From contig JAENRS010000014.1 of assembly GCA_018466975.1 (NCBI GenBank), forward strand, positions 156,001 to 220,000: 64,000 nt of DNA, read 5' to 3'. Made by a program: the position numbers and the translations under genes. The stretch is from Sparassis latifolia. Its lineage: Eukaryota > Basidiomycota > Agaricomycetes > Polyporales > Sparassidaceae. This document shows, one piece after another, positions 46,072 to 56,902 of the stretch (positions are counted from its first letter, which is position 1; each line of letters starts with the position of its first letter). The notes under the pieces were generated by a model, which had not been told where the DNA came from, did not search any database, and saw only the letters and a list, made by a program, of their open reading frames with translations.

Positions 46072-46432
46072 TCTTCTACAATGTTTCACGACAGCTGAGC
46101 TAATTTTGTTGTAGTGTCTTCGGCTTAATTGTCACTTCGTTGCTCTGGGTCCTGCCATCGCTACTCAAACCGTGGCTCGAGGGGTACATTTTCCCTTCCT
46201 CGCTATCCACAGCTCATTAATCTCGTCTGGTCTAGCTACCTCTAATCCGCCACCACAGCCTGACGTTGGCTCACTACTCATACTCACCCGACTCTTCGGC
46301 TATTCACGATCGTGACTTCGTGAGTCTCTCCGTGCCTTTAATGAACGATTACTTACTTCTTCGTAGACAGAGGCACCTTGTGTACCCTCGACCTTAGACC
46401 TATTAATCCACGCTCGTACTGCTTCAATCGGC

Positions 46433-47848
46433 ATGGATATTGATGACCCAGACAAGACACTGGTCAACGACATTCCAGTGATGGATTTCGAGGGCGTGTC
46501 GCCTACGGATATCTGTGTGGAGAGCCTCAACATCGCACCTGTTCCTTTCGCGGAGGCGACGGTCAAATGCGATGACGAAGAGATGCAAGATAGCTTCGCC
46601 CTTGGATCTGCTCGTGTAACAAACAGAGTGGATCGTGTAGTTGACCCTCGCCGTCGTCCGCCTCAAGTTACTACAGCCGCCCGGGTTTCGAAGTCGACCT
46701 GCACGTCCAATATCACGCACAAAGACGATGAAATGCGGGACGATTTTATTATTGTCGGATCTGGTGGCGTTGCCGAGCAGGAGGGACGAGTGGCTGATCC
46801 TCGCCGTTTGTCTCAGAGTATTGCAGCTGACCGGATTCCGACGTCGATCTACAGGGACAAGATACTGAACGGCTCATTCGCTGTAGAGGAGGAGGCATGG
46901 GCAGCTGATCCTTGCCGTCGCCCACCTCAGGCTACACATCCGGCTTTGAAGTCGACTTCGATCAAGGCAAACGCGTTCGCGACTCTAGGCTTTGCCCCGA
47001 CTTCGGGATCCTGCAATAATTTCGACACTGCTGATGGCTGTTACACGATGGACAAGGAGTCCAACATGAATGAAGAGGACAAGGCTGTGGCAATACCGAA
47101 CTCGCCTTCTCCTGTGCAGATCTCCGCCCCAGTGGTTTCTAATATGGAAGACCTATCCAACCTGTTCATGACGCTGGGACTACCCACCGTGGAGAACTAC
47201 GACGCGGAGTCCGTCGTCGTCAACGACGACCTACCAATTCCGCGTCCTCCTACACCTCCGAAGCCTTCTCGTTCTCCTTCCCGGGCGCTAGTCCTACCCG
47301 CCATCGATATAGGTGACAATGACGAGCAGCTTCCATCAGACTTCGACAACACTGGCTCTGTGGGCCTCGATAATATGACTGAGCTCAACATTGAGCAAGC
47401 TGAGGATGATGAAGATGACGTACCACAGCACGAAAAGGGACGTGCGTTAACTGCAAGAGAGGTTTTGGAGCGCGAGGTCTTTGGATCTGACTCCGAGGAT
47501 GAAGATGACGACTCACCTCCGCTTCCAGTCCTACTCGCTGTCGACGTGATTCACGATGACAAGCATCTTCCATCCAATTATGACTACACTGGATCAAACG
47601 GCGACGCAGACGACGATGTAGACGACCACAGCGCTCTGCAAGCTGAGGACAGAGAAGGTGGCGTCGAGGACGGACAAGCACCAGAGCAGGACGATTCGCC
47701 TCCGACCACAACAGATTTGGAGCGAGAAATATTCGGCAGCGACTCCGACGACGAGGATGAGGACTCACCCATCCAAAGCTGCAGTATTGATACTTTACTT
47801 CCGTGCGCTGCTACATTCGGGATGGTTGCGCATATACGGGCGTTCTAG
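46433..47848 (+). CDS. acidic orphan protein built from internal duplications
   Basis: An uninterrupted 471-codon frame starting MDIDDPDKTLVNDIPVMD. The first half has three degenerate units of about 45 residues with the core F-x-x-G ... VVDPRRRPPQ / VADPRRLSQS / AADPCRRPPQ. The second half contains two longer copies of a block that begins LPAIDIGDNDEQLPSDFDNT or LAVDVIHDDKHLPSNYDYT and ends LEREVFGSDSEDEDDDSP or LEREIFGSDSDDEDEDSP. Overall strongly acidic. The frame may splice after DEDSPIQ near 47775 into a downstream frame carrying VLVVYWSFSSIRWIVSKGIA, a possible C-terminal membrane segment (to about 48060). No homologue recognised; an intracellular acidic scaffold is only a guess. Confidence 0.5.
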   Translation: MDIDDPDKTLVNDIPVMDFEGVSPTDICVESLNIAPVPFAEATVKCDDEEMQDSFALGSARVTNRVDRVVDPRRRPPQVTTAARVSKSTCTSNITHKDDEMRDDFIIVGSGGVAEQEGRVADPRRLSQSIAADRIPTSIYRDKILNGSFAVEEEAWAADPCRRPPQATHPALKSTSIKANAFATLGFAPTSGSCNNFDTADGCYTMDKESNMNEEDKAVAIPNSPSPVQISAPVVSNMEDLSNLFMTLGLPTVENYDAESVVVNDDLPIPRPPTPPKPSRSPSRALVLPAIDIGDNDEQLPSDFDNTGSVGLDNMTELNIEQAEDDEDDVPQHEKGRALTAREVLEREVFGSDSEDEDDDSPPLPVLLAVDVIHDDKHLPSNYDYTGSNGDADDDVDDHSALQAEDREGGVEDGQAPEQDDSPPTTTDLEREIFGSDSDDEDEDSPIQSCSIDTLLPCAATFGMVAHIRAF

Positions 47849-48623
47849 TCGTCTACTGGTCGTTCTCCTCGATCCGTTGGATTGTCTCTAAAGGCATAGC
47901 TCGGCTTGTCGGTCTTCTCTGGCGAGGATGCGTGATCAAATTGCCGTATCGTCAACGACGCCCATCGCGCGTCCCATCCGATCAGCAGGATCATACCGCT
48001 GGCCGAGATTCTGATACGCAAATTCTAGTCGGGCTTTTCCCTTCTCCCCTTCCTGCGTGAAAATCCGTGCTCAAGATGTTAAAAGGGCATCATATTCGAC
48101 ATACCAACTCCGTATCTTACTCCCTCCGGAGGACGAACGGCAACGATCTTGCAGCGACACTTCCCCCTGCGGGGATCACTTCGCACACGGATGACTCGGT
48201 TTCTTCAATCGTGATGACCGTGAACTCTTACGCGCTCTCGTCCCCACTACCAGGCGTCGTGCTGACCGTCAATACCCAACACAAACTACCTTGGCGATCA
48301 CAGGGTACCAAGCCCTACTACTTTGCCAAAGAAACCATGCACCTAATCTGTGATTTCATCTGCCAGTGCGCTTTAGTATACCCAGTATTCATTCACTCAG
48401 GTGTGTCGCACTATCTGAGATAATACCCCTTATTGGCTCGATCGTCGCGTACTGTAGTTGTATGCATTGCGAGTGCAGCGCGTGTGCGAAAGTCAAAATC
48501 CATAATTCGTCATCGGTTTACCGTGAATTGTCATAAAGAAGAGAGCGACTCCAGCTTCGACCCAAACTACAAGAGAGTTCATCCCAGAACTGCAAGTACA
48601 ACATTTTGACTGCCTAGCGGCGT
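47849..48623. other. intergenic, possible 3' exon of the acidic orphan gene
   Basis: The frame 47803-48060 with a hydrophobic segment and a basic stretch may be the end of the preceding gene. From 48060 to 48623 I see no supported gene; a 118-codon frame at 48067 has no features. Confidence 0.35.
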
Positions 48624-50166
48624 TCACGCTAAGGCGGCGAAGCCCACCGCGTTGTCGTCCATTGAGAAGGCGGTGTACACGTTCGACATGAAGCTGTTCA
48701 CCACGTTGGTGTGAGATGGGAGAGGGATGGGACGAGTACTCACGTGTCACCCAGAAGCCAGACATTCTCACCGAAGCCGAGATCGTCGCTCGCACCGATC
48801 GCGGCCACGCACTGATGAGAACCTTGCTTCGTTGCGCCTTGGTTGAAGCTATGCACATATGTCAGCGCTATCCATTCTGCACATTGCACGACAAATGTAC
48901 TCACAGGTTCGGGTCGACGGCCCACGTGTTGCCGCCCCAGCTGAACGCGACCGTGAGCTGCGCGTCGCACGGGAACGTATACGTGCCGTCCTTGTCCTCC
49001 CGCGAGCCCGGGATAGCCTGGAACAGCTGTGACACGGTGGCGGTGGGTCCGTACGCGAGTGTAGTGCCCGAGTCGATGATCGTGTCGAGGCCCGAGACCG
49101 TCGTCTGCCCGTTCACGAGCACGCTCGCACCACCAATCTGCCAAAACCCGTTGTCCGCGGATAGAGAGTGGTACTCGATGTCACCAGTGTAGAGCGACGA
49201 GTCCGCACCGCCCATGTACAGCTCCGCGCCGTCTGAGGTGAGCTTAAAAGAGAAAACGCCCTGCGGGATTGCGCTCTCACTCAAGGCAGCGAAGGGGAAG
49301 GGATTCTATGCGCGCATCGGTCAGGCCGCAATATGAGATGGTGCGACAGAGAAGGCATACCGCTTGCAGCTGAGAAATGGACGGGAAGGCAAAGCCCATG
49401 AGGCCGTCGGCGGGATCCGTCTGGAACTCGCTTGACTCGGACGTCACTGCAGACAAGGCCTGACCAGTCACGGTAACACCGGAAAGGGTGACTGGGAAAA
49501 CCGTAAGCAAATCACTCTACGATGAGATCTTCATTGCAGAGGGGCCTCACCAGTGTCGGTATATTCAGGGCCAGAATCGCTAGATCCGTCACCATAGCTT
49601 ATAGAGAAGTTCCCGTCCTTCGATGAGCTGGTGGAAGAAGATGCTGGGTCGTAAGTGTTGTGCTTGCCGCACTGGTTGCACTCTGAGGACGCAACCCAGA
49701 GGTCGGATGACCCGGTGTCGAAATCAACGACAAAGCTAATAGGAGGGGTGCCAATAGTGATAGTGCCCGTCCATTCGAGGCCGTCTTGCTGGTCCGTGAG
49801 AGGCAGAGCCTGGCGCTTGTATCGCCGCCGTGAGTTCTCCCCCTGCGTCGCATGATGATGCAGGGCTTGTGGAATGAATGCGCCTGCGGGTAGGGCCCCA
49901 GTGTTATTCTGAAGGTTGACCAGATTCTGGCGGTGCTTGCTGCAGAAATGAGTGAGCATTGGGAAGGTCTAGCAACGTTTACAGGTCACGTACTTCTGGA
50001 TCTTGACGAGCTGACGGGCGTGTCTCTCGTAGTCGAACGTGCCGTCCATCTTCTTCAGCGACCCACGCTTCTGAAGGGGGATGTGTACACCGCGTTCCTT
50101 AACTACCGGGCCCGCGGACACGAGGAGAGCGAGCATCACAGTAATTATAGTTGCCTTGCAGAACAT
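48624..50166 (-). CDS. secreted aspartic protease, pepsin A1 family (polyporopepsin-like)
   Basis: The start at 50166 gives a signal peptide MFCKATIITVMLALLVSAG, then a basic propeptide (LQKRGSLKKMDG ... RHARQLVKIQK) expected to be removed on activation. The mature enzyme shows WTGTITIGTPPISFVVDFDT with the first catalytic Asp in DFDTGSSDLWV, ISYGDGSS for the flap region, DPADGLMGFAFPSISQLQ, FSFKLTSDGAELYMGGADSS, and the second catalytic site IIDSGTTLAYG. The last exon reads FMSNVYTAFSMDDNAVGFAA, closing at 48624. Both catalytic aspartates and the hydrophobic-Gly motifs are intact, so it should be active. About six short introns are present. It would digest extracellular protein at acid pH, as in wood- or litter-decay fungi. 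No frame break seen. Confidence 0.9.
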
Positions 50167-51606
50167 TTTGGAGGGTCGTCAAGGGGAAGCTGGAAAACGG
50201 ACAACGAAAAGAGAAAGCGACCAGCGCGAGTGAACAGGGAAAAGCCTGATGGCGTCGCCCGCTGGACAGTGCTGGCATTTATATGGCGGGCATGCGTCCG
50301 AAACCCCGGTAGATGTGCTGCGCCTGGGATGATGCGTGCATCCAGGAATCACTTACTCAACAGAATATAGATGGGAAAGCAATCATATGCGGGACATTGG
50401 CATGCCGAGGATCTGCGTGAGCGGCCTCAAGATTGCGAATCCGACGATATACACAACTCGGAAGATTAGGCGGTGAAACGGGGTACAGCTGCAATATGCA
50501 AACACGATGCAGCGGTACTTCGTGTGCTATATTACGGTTAATGGTGGACCTGATTGAATGACTGCGGTATATTTACCATCGTTTCCTTAGAATATTGGCT
50601 GATCATGATACATCAAGGTGCGGCTGTGCTATTACTGAGCCAACCGACTGTAAGCAGGAGATCCTGTCGTTATACACGTCAGGATTTGATGGACACCAAT
50701 CAGATTCTTACCTGTGCGTTGGTTTGTTTCAGGAGAACAACTTGACCCCATGGCGGTACCATTGACAAATTTCCTGCCAGTGATGGCCACGCGAATCGCG
50801 AATCTGCAACAAGTTGAGATTTCTAGGCTTTCTCCCCCCGAGTCTTCTATGCTCGAGAAGGTCGTCTTCACCACAGATAGAATATACTGTGTCCACGAAT
50901 GCACGCCTCGTGACTGATACGAGCGAAGCGTAACAGTCACCGGTCACCGGAGACGGTGAGCTACTTATCTGGACATCTAATATTGTGCAAATATCCCATC
51001 TAACATTGTACATATGTGGTAGAATGTCAGACAGTTGTACATACATGTACAATGTAAGGCAGAATTTTCCCACAATGTCCGCAGATGCGATATTGCACAC
51101 TGTCTCCGGTGAGTGGAAGCTTCGAATCGTGTCACACAAGGTTGCGCACAGCCTACATAGTGCTGCTGCGGTATGATTAGTCGCTACAGGCAGTGTCGAG
51201 CTCGAGTTGAGCTCGAGAATGCAGAAACTCACCTAAATAACAAGCCTGGGCCTGCAAACACTTGAAGATAAAGATGCTGTATAAATCGGAATGAAAGACG
51301 AAACACAGGCGCACGGAAATTTTCTGGAAAGTCGACTGTTATAACGACGAACTTCTTATACAGCCAAAGGTAGTCGTCCATCTGCATCAGACATTCAGCA
51401 CTTTACATCGTGCTTGTGCCCGACAGTCGTGGAATTATGAACAGGGTACCTGTTCTGATTGTATGGTAGAGAATCAGGAGCAGTTTGAAAAACCCTTCAC
51501 CAAAACTGTAGCGGTAAGTAACACTAAACATCCTCAACATCCCATTCCATCTTCAACTCAACACCCAGCGTCCATGACCGTCCCTAGCATCTTGAAGCTT
51601 AAGGTC
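50167..51606. other. intergenic
   Basis: 1.4 kb between the protease promoter side and the 3' end of the Rad60-like gene. A 16-bp imperfect inverted word (CACCGGTCACCGGAGACGGTG) lies near 50939-50959. No gene supported. Confidence 0.4.
50278..50286 (-). promoter_or_regulatory. TATA-like box of the protease gene
   Basis: CCATATAAA on the minus strand lies about 112 nt before the protease ATG, a usual position for a TATA element with a short leader. Confidence 0.45.
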
Positions 51607-53415
51607 TCATAGGCCTGCGACCTCGACCAAATCTCCGTCGTCCAAATCGGCTTCTCCAATTCCCGACGCAGGGTCCATCCTATCTCCATCCACAACCAAG
51701 TACGCACCCGCAGGCGGCGCAGGCTTTCCACGCTTCCCCTTCTTCGCCGGCGTGCCCGCGGCGCCATACTGCTCTGCGAGCCCCGCCTTCTTCAGGAACG
51801 CCTTCACGATCGCGCCGCAAGCCGTTGTGGGGCGTACGGTGAGTACGATGTCTTTCGCCTTTGTGGAGCGCACCGTCAGCCGGAACTTGTCGTCTTCTGT
51901 CCCGGACTCAGCTGCGGAATCGGCCTCGGACTCATCCAGCGTCGGGGAAGGTGACCGTGCATGCGAAGGCGAGCGCTCGTGTAAGGCAGAAGGTGAGCGT
52001 TCGCGGCGGTTCGCGAGGAGGTATTCGTATGTCATTTTGTCGCACGCATCTGCAAGGATCGTCAGCGTGATTGGAGCTCGTCGTCGGCAGATGCTTACCG
52101 AGTTCAGCCTCAGCCCACACGCCTATGCTGTGCGGGGTCGCAGAAGGGAAGACGCGCGTGCCATTGTAGGTCATCACCAGGTGGTCCGAGATGATCTCTG
52201 CGGCATCTGCTGTCTCATCGAAAACCTCGCGAAACGGGTCTTGCTGAATAGACATCCACCAGTCAGCACCAATCGAGGCCTGAACAGACTCGACGTGAAC
52301 GCACCCGCCTCATTTTGAACCCCCATAAGCCCGCCTTGGCTGTCGGGTTTAGCGGGTGTGGCTTCCAGTGCACCTTGATCGCGACAGTTTCCGGGCCTCC
52401 CTCTGCAAGGATGTCATCATCCATCGCAGATTGCGACCGGGCTTGCATTTGGCGCGCAAGTGAGGCCAACTCTGGGTCCAGGGCAATTGTGTCGGTGGAA
52501 TCATCTTCAACGGAGATTGGAGAGGGGGCTCGTGGAGCCACGCCGATAAGTTGTCTAGTAAGAAGACGTTAGCTAAGTTCAAAGAAAGACCATGTATCAG
52601 GACGATGCCATACAGCCTTCGCGTGGCAGGTGACATAAGTTGGGACACACGTATAGCCATACCCAATGAAGCACATTCGCAACGCCCACCACACTAAACC
52701 CGTAGATACCACAAAGTCTTTGAAAAAGTGTAGCACTCGCGTGGAAGTAGGAACAGGATGCATACTGCACTTTCTCCTTGGCAATTTGGATCGCAATCAA
52801 AGGCACCGCAGGAGGAGGTGTAATAGACTGAGACCGACTACGCTGCCGCTTATTGACGCGCTTTTGTGCCTGTGCAGCGTCTCGTTTTCCATTGGGAGTG
52901 GCCTGCTCTACGCGGCGTAGGATGACCTCGTCGTCCTCGTCGTCAGAAGAAAGCAGACTGTGGTGACGTAGAGTCAAACACGCATTACAGAATTCGGTAG
53001 CTTGCGTACTCACAGTATCGCGTCCTTTGACATCTTTGTCCACTTCGGGACTTCGTCCTTGGTGGTCCGTCGGCGGTGTTTATGTGGCATATCATCTTCC
53101 TCATCTTCCTCATCTGAGCTCATTCGTTTATGCGCTTCCTTCTCTGAACATATCTCATGAGCAAACACATACCAAGTGATTTAGGAATGCACCTGTACCG
53201 TGGGAGATCTTGTCCAGCTTCCTCCACGTTTGCGCCGTGCGCGTGCGGTTCCTGAAGAACAGTTCGTCCTCGTCGGCGACAGCATCGACCGGGGAACCTT
53301 CCAGTGGAGGCGAGGTGATCGTGGATGGGCCGGGCGAAGAGGCAGTAGGTGCAGGTGCGGGGGCAGGGACATGGACGACGGGGCGTGGTCGCGGGCGTGG
53401 GCGAGGACGCGACAT
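51607..53415 (-). CDS. Rad60/Esc2/NIP45-like protein with two SUMO-like domains
   Basis: The start at 53415 (MSRPRPRPRPRPVVHVPAPA) begins a disordered head, followed by DEDELFFRNRTRTAQTWRKL, typical of this family. After acidic and basic linkers (SSDEEDEEDD, RVNKRQRSRSQS) come two ubiquitin-like folds. The first runs from about 52400 to 52060: ETVAIKVHWKPHPLNPTAK, then DPFREVFDETADAA and SDHLVMTYNGTRVFPS. The second runs from 51890 to 51607: FRLTVRSTKAKDIVLTVRPT, then AIVKAFLKKAGL and YLVVDGDRMDPASGIGEADL, ending DGDLVEVAGL. Rad60/Esc2 proteins are nuclear and link SUMO, through Ubc9 binding by such domains, to replication-fork repair with Smc5-Smc6. The two-domain order and the position at the C-terminus fit. 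Start divergent from the GCFC gene. Confidence 0.8.
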
Positions 53416-53661
53416 CACGGCTCGTCGCGGTCACAAGGGAAAGGTGGGGCGTGGGAATCTTTCCTTTCCCGAAATCGACATTCTCTAATCACGTGCCTCC
53501 TCACCGTAGAGCTCAACGTTGTGCTCGTCCTCGACGCTCGTCGTCCCCGTTGTTGCTGGTGCTGCGACTGTTACGACCCTTGCTACCTGGCGTTTTAGCT
53601 GATCTGCTCCTATAAAGCTTTTCTGTCGCCAGATCTGTACCACAGAGTTACTCTGGCAGCG
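53416..53661. promoter_or_regulatory. divergent promoter, Rad60-like / GCFC gene, with CACGTG site
   Basis: 246 bp separate the two opposed start codons. A palindromic CACGTG E-box at 53490-53495 could be read by bHLH factors from either direction. Shared control of the two genes is inferred only from the layout. Confidence 0.5.
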
Positions 53662-56513
53662 ATGACCGAGCCGCCGGTTGTGTTTAAGCGTTCTAGCAAG
53701 AAGCATGCCCAGCGAGGACGCGTCTCAACTCCAGAAGTAGTCGGAGAAAAAGAGAAGGAGAGCGACCAGACAGCAGACTCCGAACAATCTCCTAGCATGC
53801 TTGCGACGAAACTAAAAAACAAGTTGCGCGCGAAGCCCAAAACCCGGCTCAGCTTCGGTGGCGACGAAGAGGTGAGCCATCGCATAGCATCCTTGGAATA
53901 CTTACTCAGATGGAGAGTGACAGGAGGGGATGGTGAGGTGTTTCAGGTGAAGAAGTCGAAGTTGAGTCGGAAGTTGACTCTGGGCAAGCATTCTGCGTCC
54001 CCGGGGAACATCCTTCCCTCGCCTTTTACACCACCCTCAACTCCGTCTTCCAACAAAACGCCAGTCTACGATGCCGCATACCTCTCCGAGCTCAAAGCGA
54101 GCACTCCCACCTCCCGCCCGCCACTCCCGGCAGACACTTCCATGTATGACGCGGACGTCTCCATGGACGTAGATACTCTGCAGCAACAGCCTTCAGTGTC
54201 CGTGGTAATTGACATAACTGGTAACGCCCCAACGGCATGCATATTCCCTTGCCTATGCGATGTTGACTCTGATGTGCTACTCCAGGCGATGACTCGGAGA
54301 CTGCAATTCTATCCGGGTCGTCTATCCTCGCTGCCAAGCAGAAGCGTGAGCGGCTGCGCACTGCGGAGAAGAGTGGCAACGAGGACTACATCTCGCTGTC
54401 GGTGTCGAAGCGGAGCGATTACTCCCAAGGTCCTCACCCAGAGAGCCGGCTGGTACGAGAAGAAGACGAGTTGGGCGATGCAGACGATGGTAGGTCCTTA
54501 ATTTCTTTCGCCAATCGTCGTGACGTTCATCTCTTGTAGAGTTTTCCGAATTCACGAGTGCACAAGAGAGGATCGCTCTCGGAAAGAAGTCTCGCAAGGT
54601 TGAGGCGAAGAAGCGGAGGGAAGAGATGAGCGAGATGATCGTCGATGCGTACGTGTGTACTACGTACTCAGTGTCGCCATCTCACAGTCGACCCCAGGGA
54701 AGAGGAAGACGAGGAAACGATGCAATGGGAGCTGGAGCAGCTGCGTCGAGGCGGACTGCGAGCAGAAGAAACTGCAGAGAAAGCTCCTAAGCCAATCTAC
54801 AAGCCTGCACCAAGTACGTATCATGTCTCAGCGAAAGGTCTCCGCGACTGATCCGTGTCACAGTACCACCTGTCACCGAAATACCTACGTTGGGAGCCGC
54901 TGTTGCACGTCTAACACAGTCTCTCACGGCGCTGACAACTTCCCACGCGCAAAACTCACAGTCAATGACAGCGATCGGAGAGGAGCAGGTGCAGCTGGAG
55001 GCGCGGGAGAAGGAGATGCGCGAGATGATTGCGAAGGCGGAGGAGAAGAGGAGCTGGTTTGCTGCGTTCAGAGAGTGGGTAGAGAGCGTTGCGACGTTTC
55101 TTGACGAAAAGGTCAGTGTACAATCGCATTCTGATATCTGTTTAATCTCATCATGGCGATGTAGTACCCACAATTGGAGAAGCTTGAGGACGAACAGGCG
55201 TCTCTATTGAAAGAACGTGCGGAGATGATCTCTCAGCGCCGGCGAGCGGAAGACGAGGACGATCTCTCTGTATTTCTTGGCTCTCTGCCCCAGACACAAC
55301 CGAAGGAAGATGAACTTGATGAGCTCGGCCGCGTCATCCCACAGGCTAACCCCACGGTCACTCGACGCCACCGACGAAACGCTCGTGCGTCGCGGCGAAT
55401 GCTAAGGCGTGCGAGCGGCCATGCGCAGCAGAATGAAGAGGAAGGATATTCAACCGATTCGTCGCTCCCGCCGTCCGATGCGGCGGACTACAAGACGGCC
55501 GTCGCGGCATTGCTGCGAGACACCAAAGACATTATGTCTGACGTCAAAGCAGAGGAGTTCCGAGATCCCAGTCGGGGACTGGGAAAGTGGTTCGGGGAGT
55601 GGCGTGAGCGATTCAGCGACAGTTATACCAGTGCTTGGGGTGGACTTGGGATGGTCGGTGCCTGGGAATTCTGGGTTCGTTTGGAGTTGCTTGGATGGAG
55701 TCCGTTGGAGGTATGCAATTTACAAACCGTCTGCAACTATTATCACTGATTCTTGCTGCGTACGCGAATAGGACTCTAGGACCCTGGACGACTTCACATG
55801 GTACAAGTCGCTATACCATTACTCACATCCGCATCTGCAGTCCGGTGAGGACCAGGAAGCTGATATCGGTCCGATGGGTCCTGATGGAGACCTTGTCTCT
55901 GCAATGATATCCACCGCGGTTATACCTCGACTCTGCAAGCTGATAGAAGCCGGCGGGTTTGATCCATATTCGGCGAAGGACCTTCGGAAGTTAACAGATT
56001 TGGCGGAGCAGGTGGAAGCATCTGTAGAGAAAGATAATTTCAAGTTCGAGGTGAGTATACCCTTCTTATCCGTCTTGCCGTATAAGAAATCGTCCTCACG
56101 ATGCCATTCAGTTATTGTTGAAATCCGTATACATCGTTCTGCAGGCTGCTGTCGCTTCCACGGAGTCTTTCCTCCCTTCCTATCTCGCACTGAGCAAGTC
56201 TCGCTTCGACCCGGAGGCGATCCCAGCTCGCCGGCGGTTCCTCACCAGACAGTGTAAGCTACTGTATAATATCATCAACTGGAGGAAATACAGCGGTGAG
56301 AAGTATGGGATCGGCCAGCTCGCGACGAGGCTGGTGGATAGCTGTATGTTGCCCGTGGCAGACAGCGGGTGGGAAGTTGGTGGAGGGGAAACTATACGCA
56401 AGGTGTGCTGATCCTACATTCTGAGGTATTTCGCTGACTCTGTTTCTTAGGTTGTGCAGGTTCTTCCTGCAGAGTTACAGTCTCGATCTTTGAAACGTCG
56501 AGTAGGTGCTTGA
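53662..56513 (+). CDS. GCFC-domain splicing factor, PAXBP1/GCFC2-like
   Basis: The start at 53662 reads MTEPPVVFKRSSKKHAQRGR, then LRAKPKTRLSFGGDEE, DGEVFQVKKSKLSRKLTLGK, the basic SILAAKQKRERLRTAEKSG, and MQWELEQLRRGG: the order seen in PAXBP1/GCFC2 proteins. A coiled segment (54900-55110) precedes the GCFC domain: WFGEWRERFSDSYTSAWGGL, then AWEFWVRLELLGWSP, the WYKSLYHYSH region, MISTAVIPRLCKLIEAGGFD, and ALSKSRFDPEAIPARRRFLT. The last exon begins at 56451 and ends at 56513. Family members associate with the intron-lariat/spliceosome disassembly machinery in the nucleus. Near 53925-53931 one extra G seems to break the frame after the first intron; the exon at about 54290 also joins poorly, so one more indel or an unusual splice site is possible. 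Converges on MDN1. Confidence 0.8.
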
Positions 56514-56902
56514 TGGATCTCACGGAATCTATTGTTATTTCTATCGGTTAAATTATGGACGATTCTGAATAACTTGAGGCGGTGAGTATAACATTCGAGG
56601 ACGATACGCATCAGCGTTTCTCTACGGGTGGGAGTACAGCGGTTTGGTCTTGACCATCCGTGTGTCACACTGCCACCCTCCTACGTTCTCGACATAGCGA
56701 TACTGAAGCACTTTGACCCGCATGGTCTGGTTCTATGAGCTATTTTCTTCTGCCATGCGCGGCTCGTTCCGCTGTCAAATATTTCCAACCGTCGCTCTAA
56801 GTCGGAGGTCTTGATTCCAAGTTCTTTGCTCTCAGGGTTTCGTTGGTTCAATTTCTTGGTATTATACATTCAGTACGTATACAAGATGCATGTTCGTACA
56901 CT
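56514..56902. other. intergenic between convergent genes
   Basis: 389 bp between the stop codons of the GCFC gene and the midasin gene, expected to hold both 3' UTRs. No coding signal. Confidence 0.5.

Noticed and set aside
50939..50959. GGTCACCGGAGACGGTG-type inverted word as a terminator
   Set aside because: It is short and imperfect, and such hairpins do not act as terminators in fungal nuclear genes.
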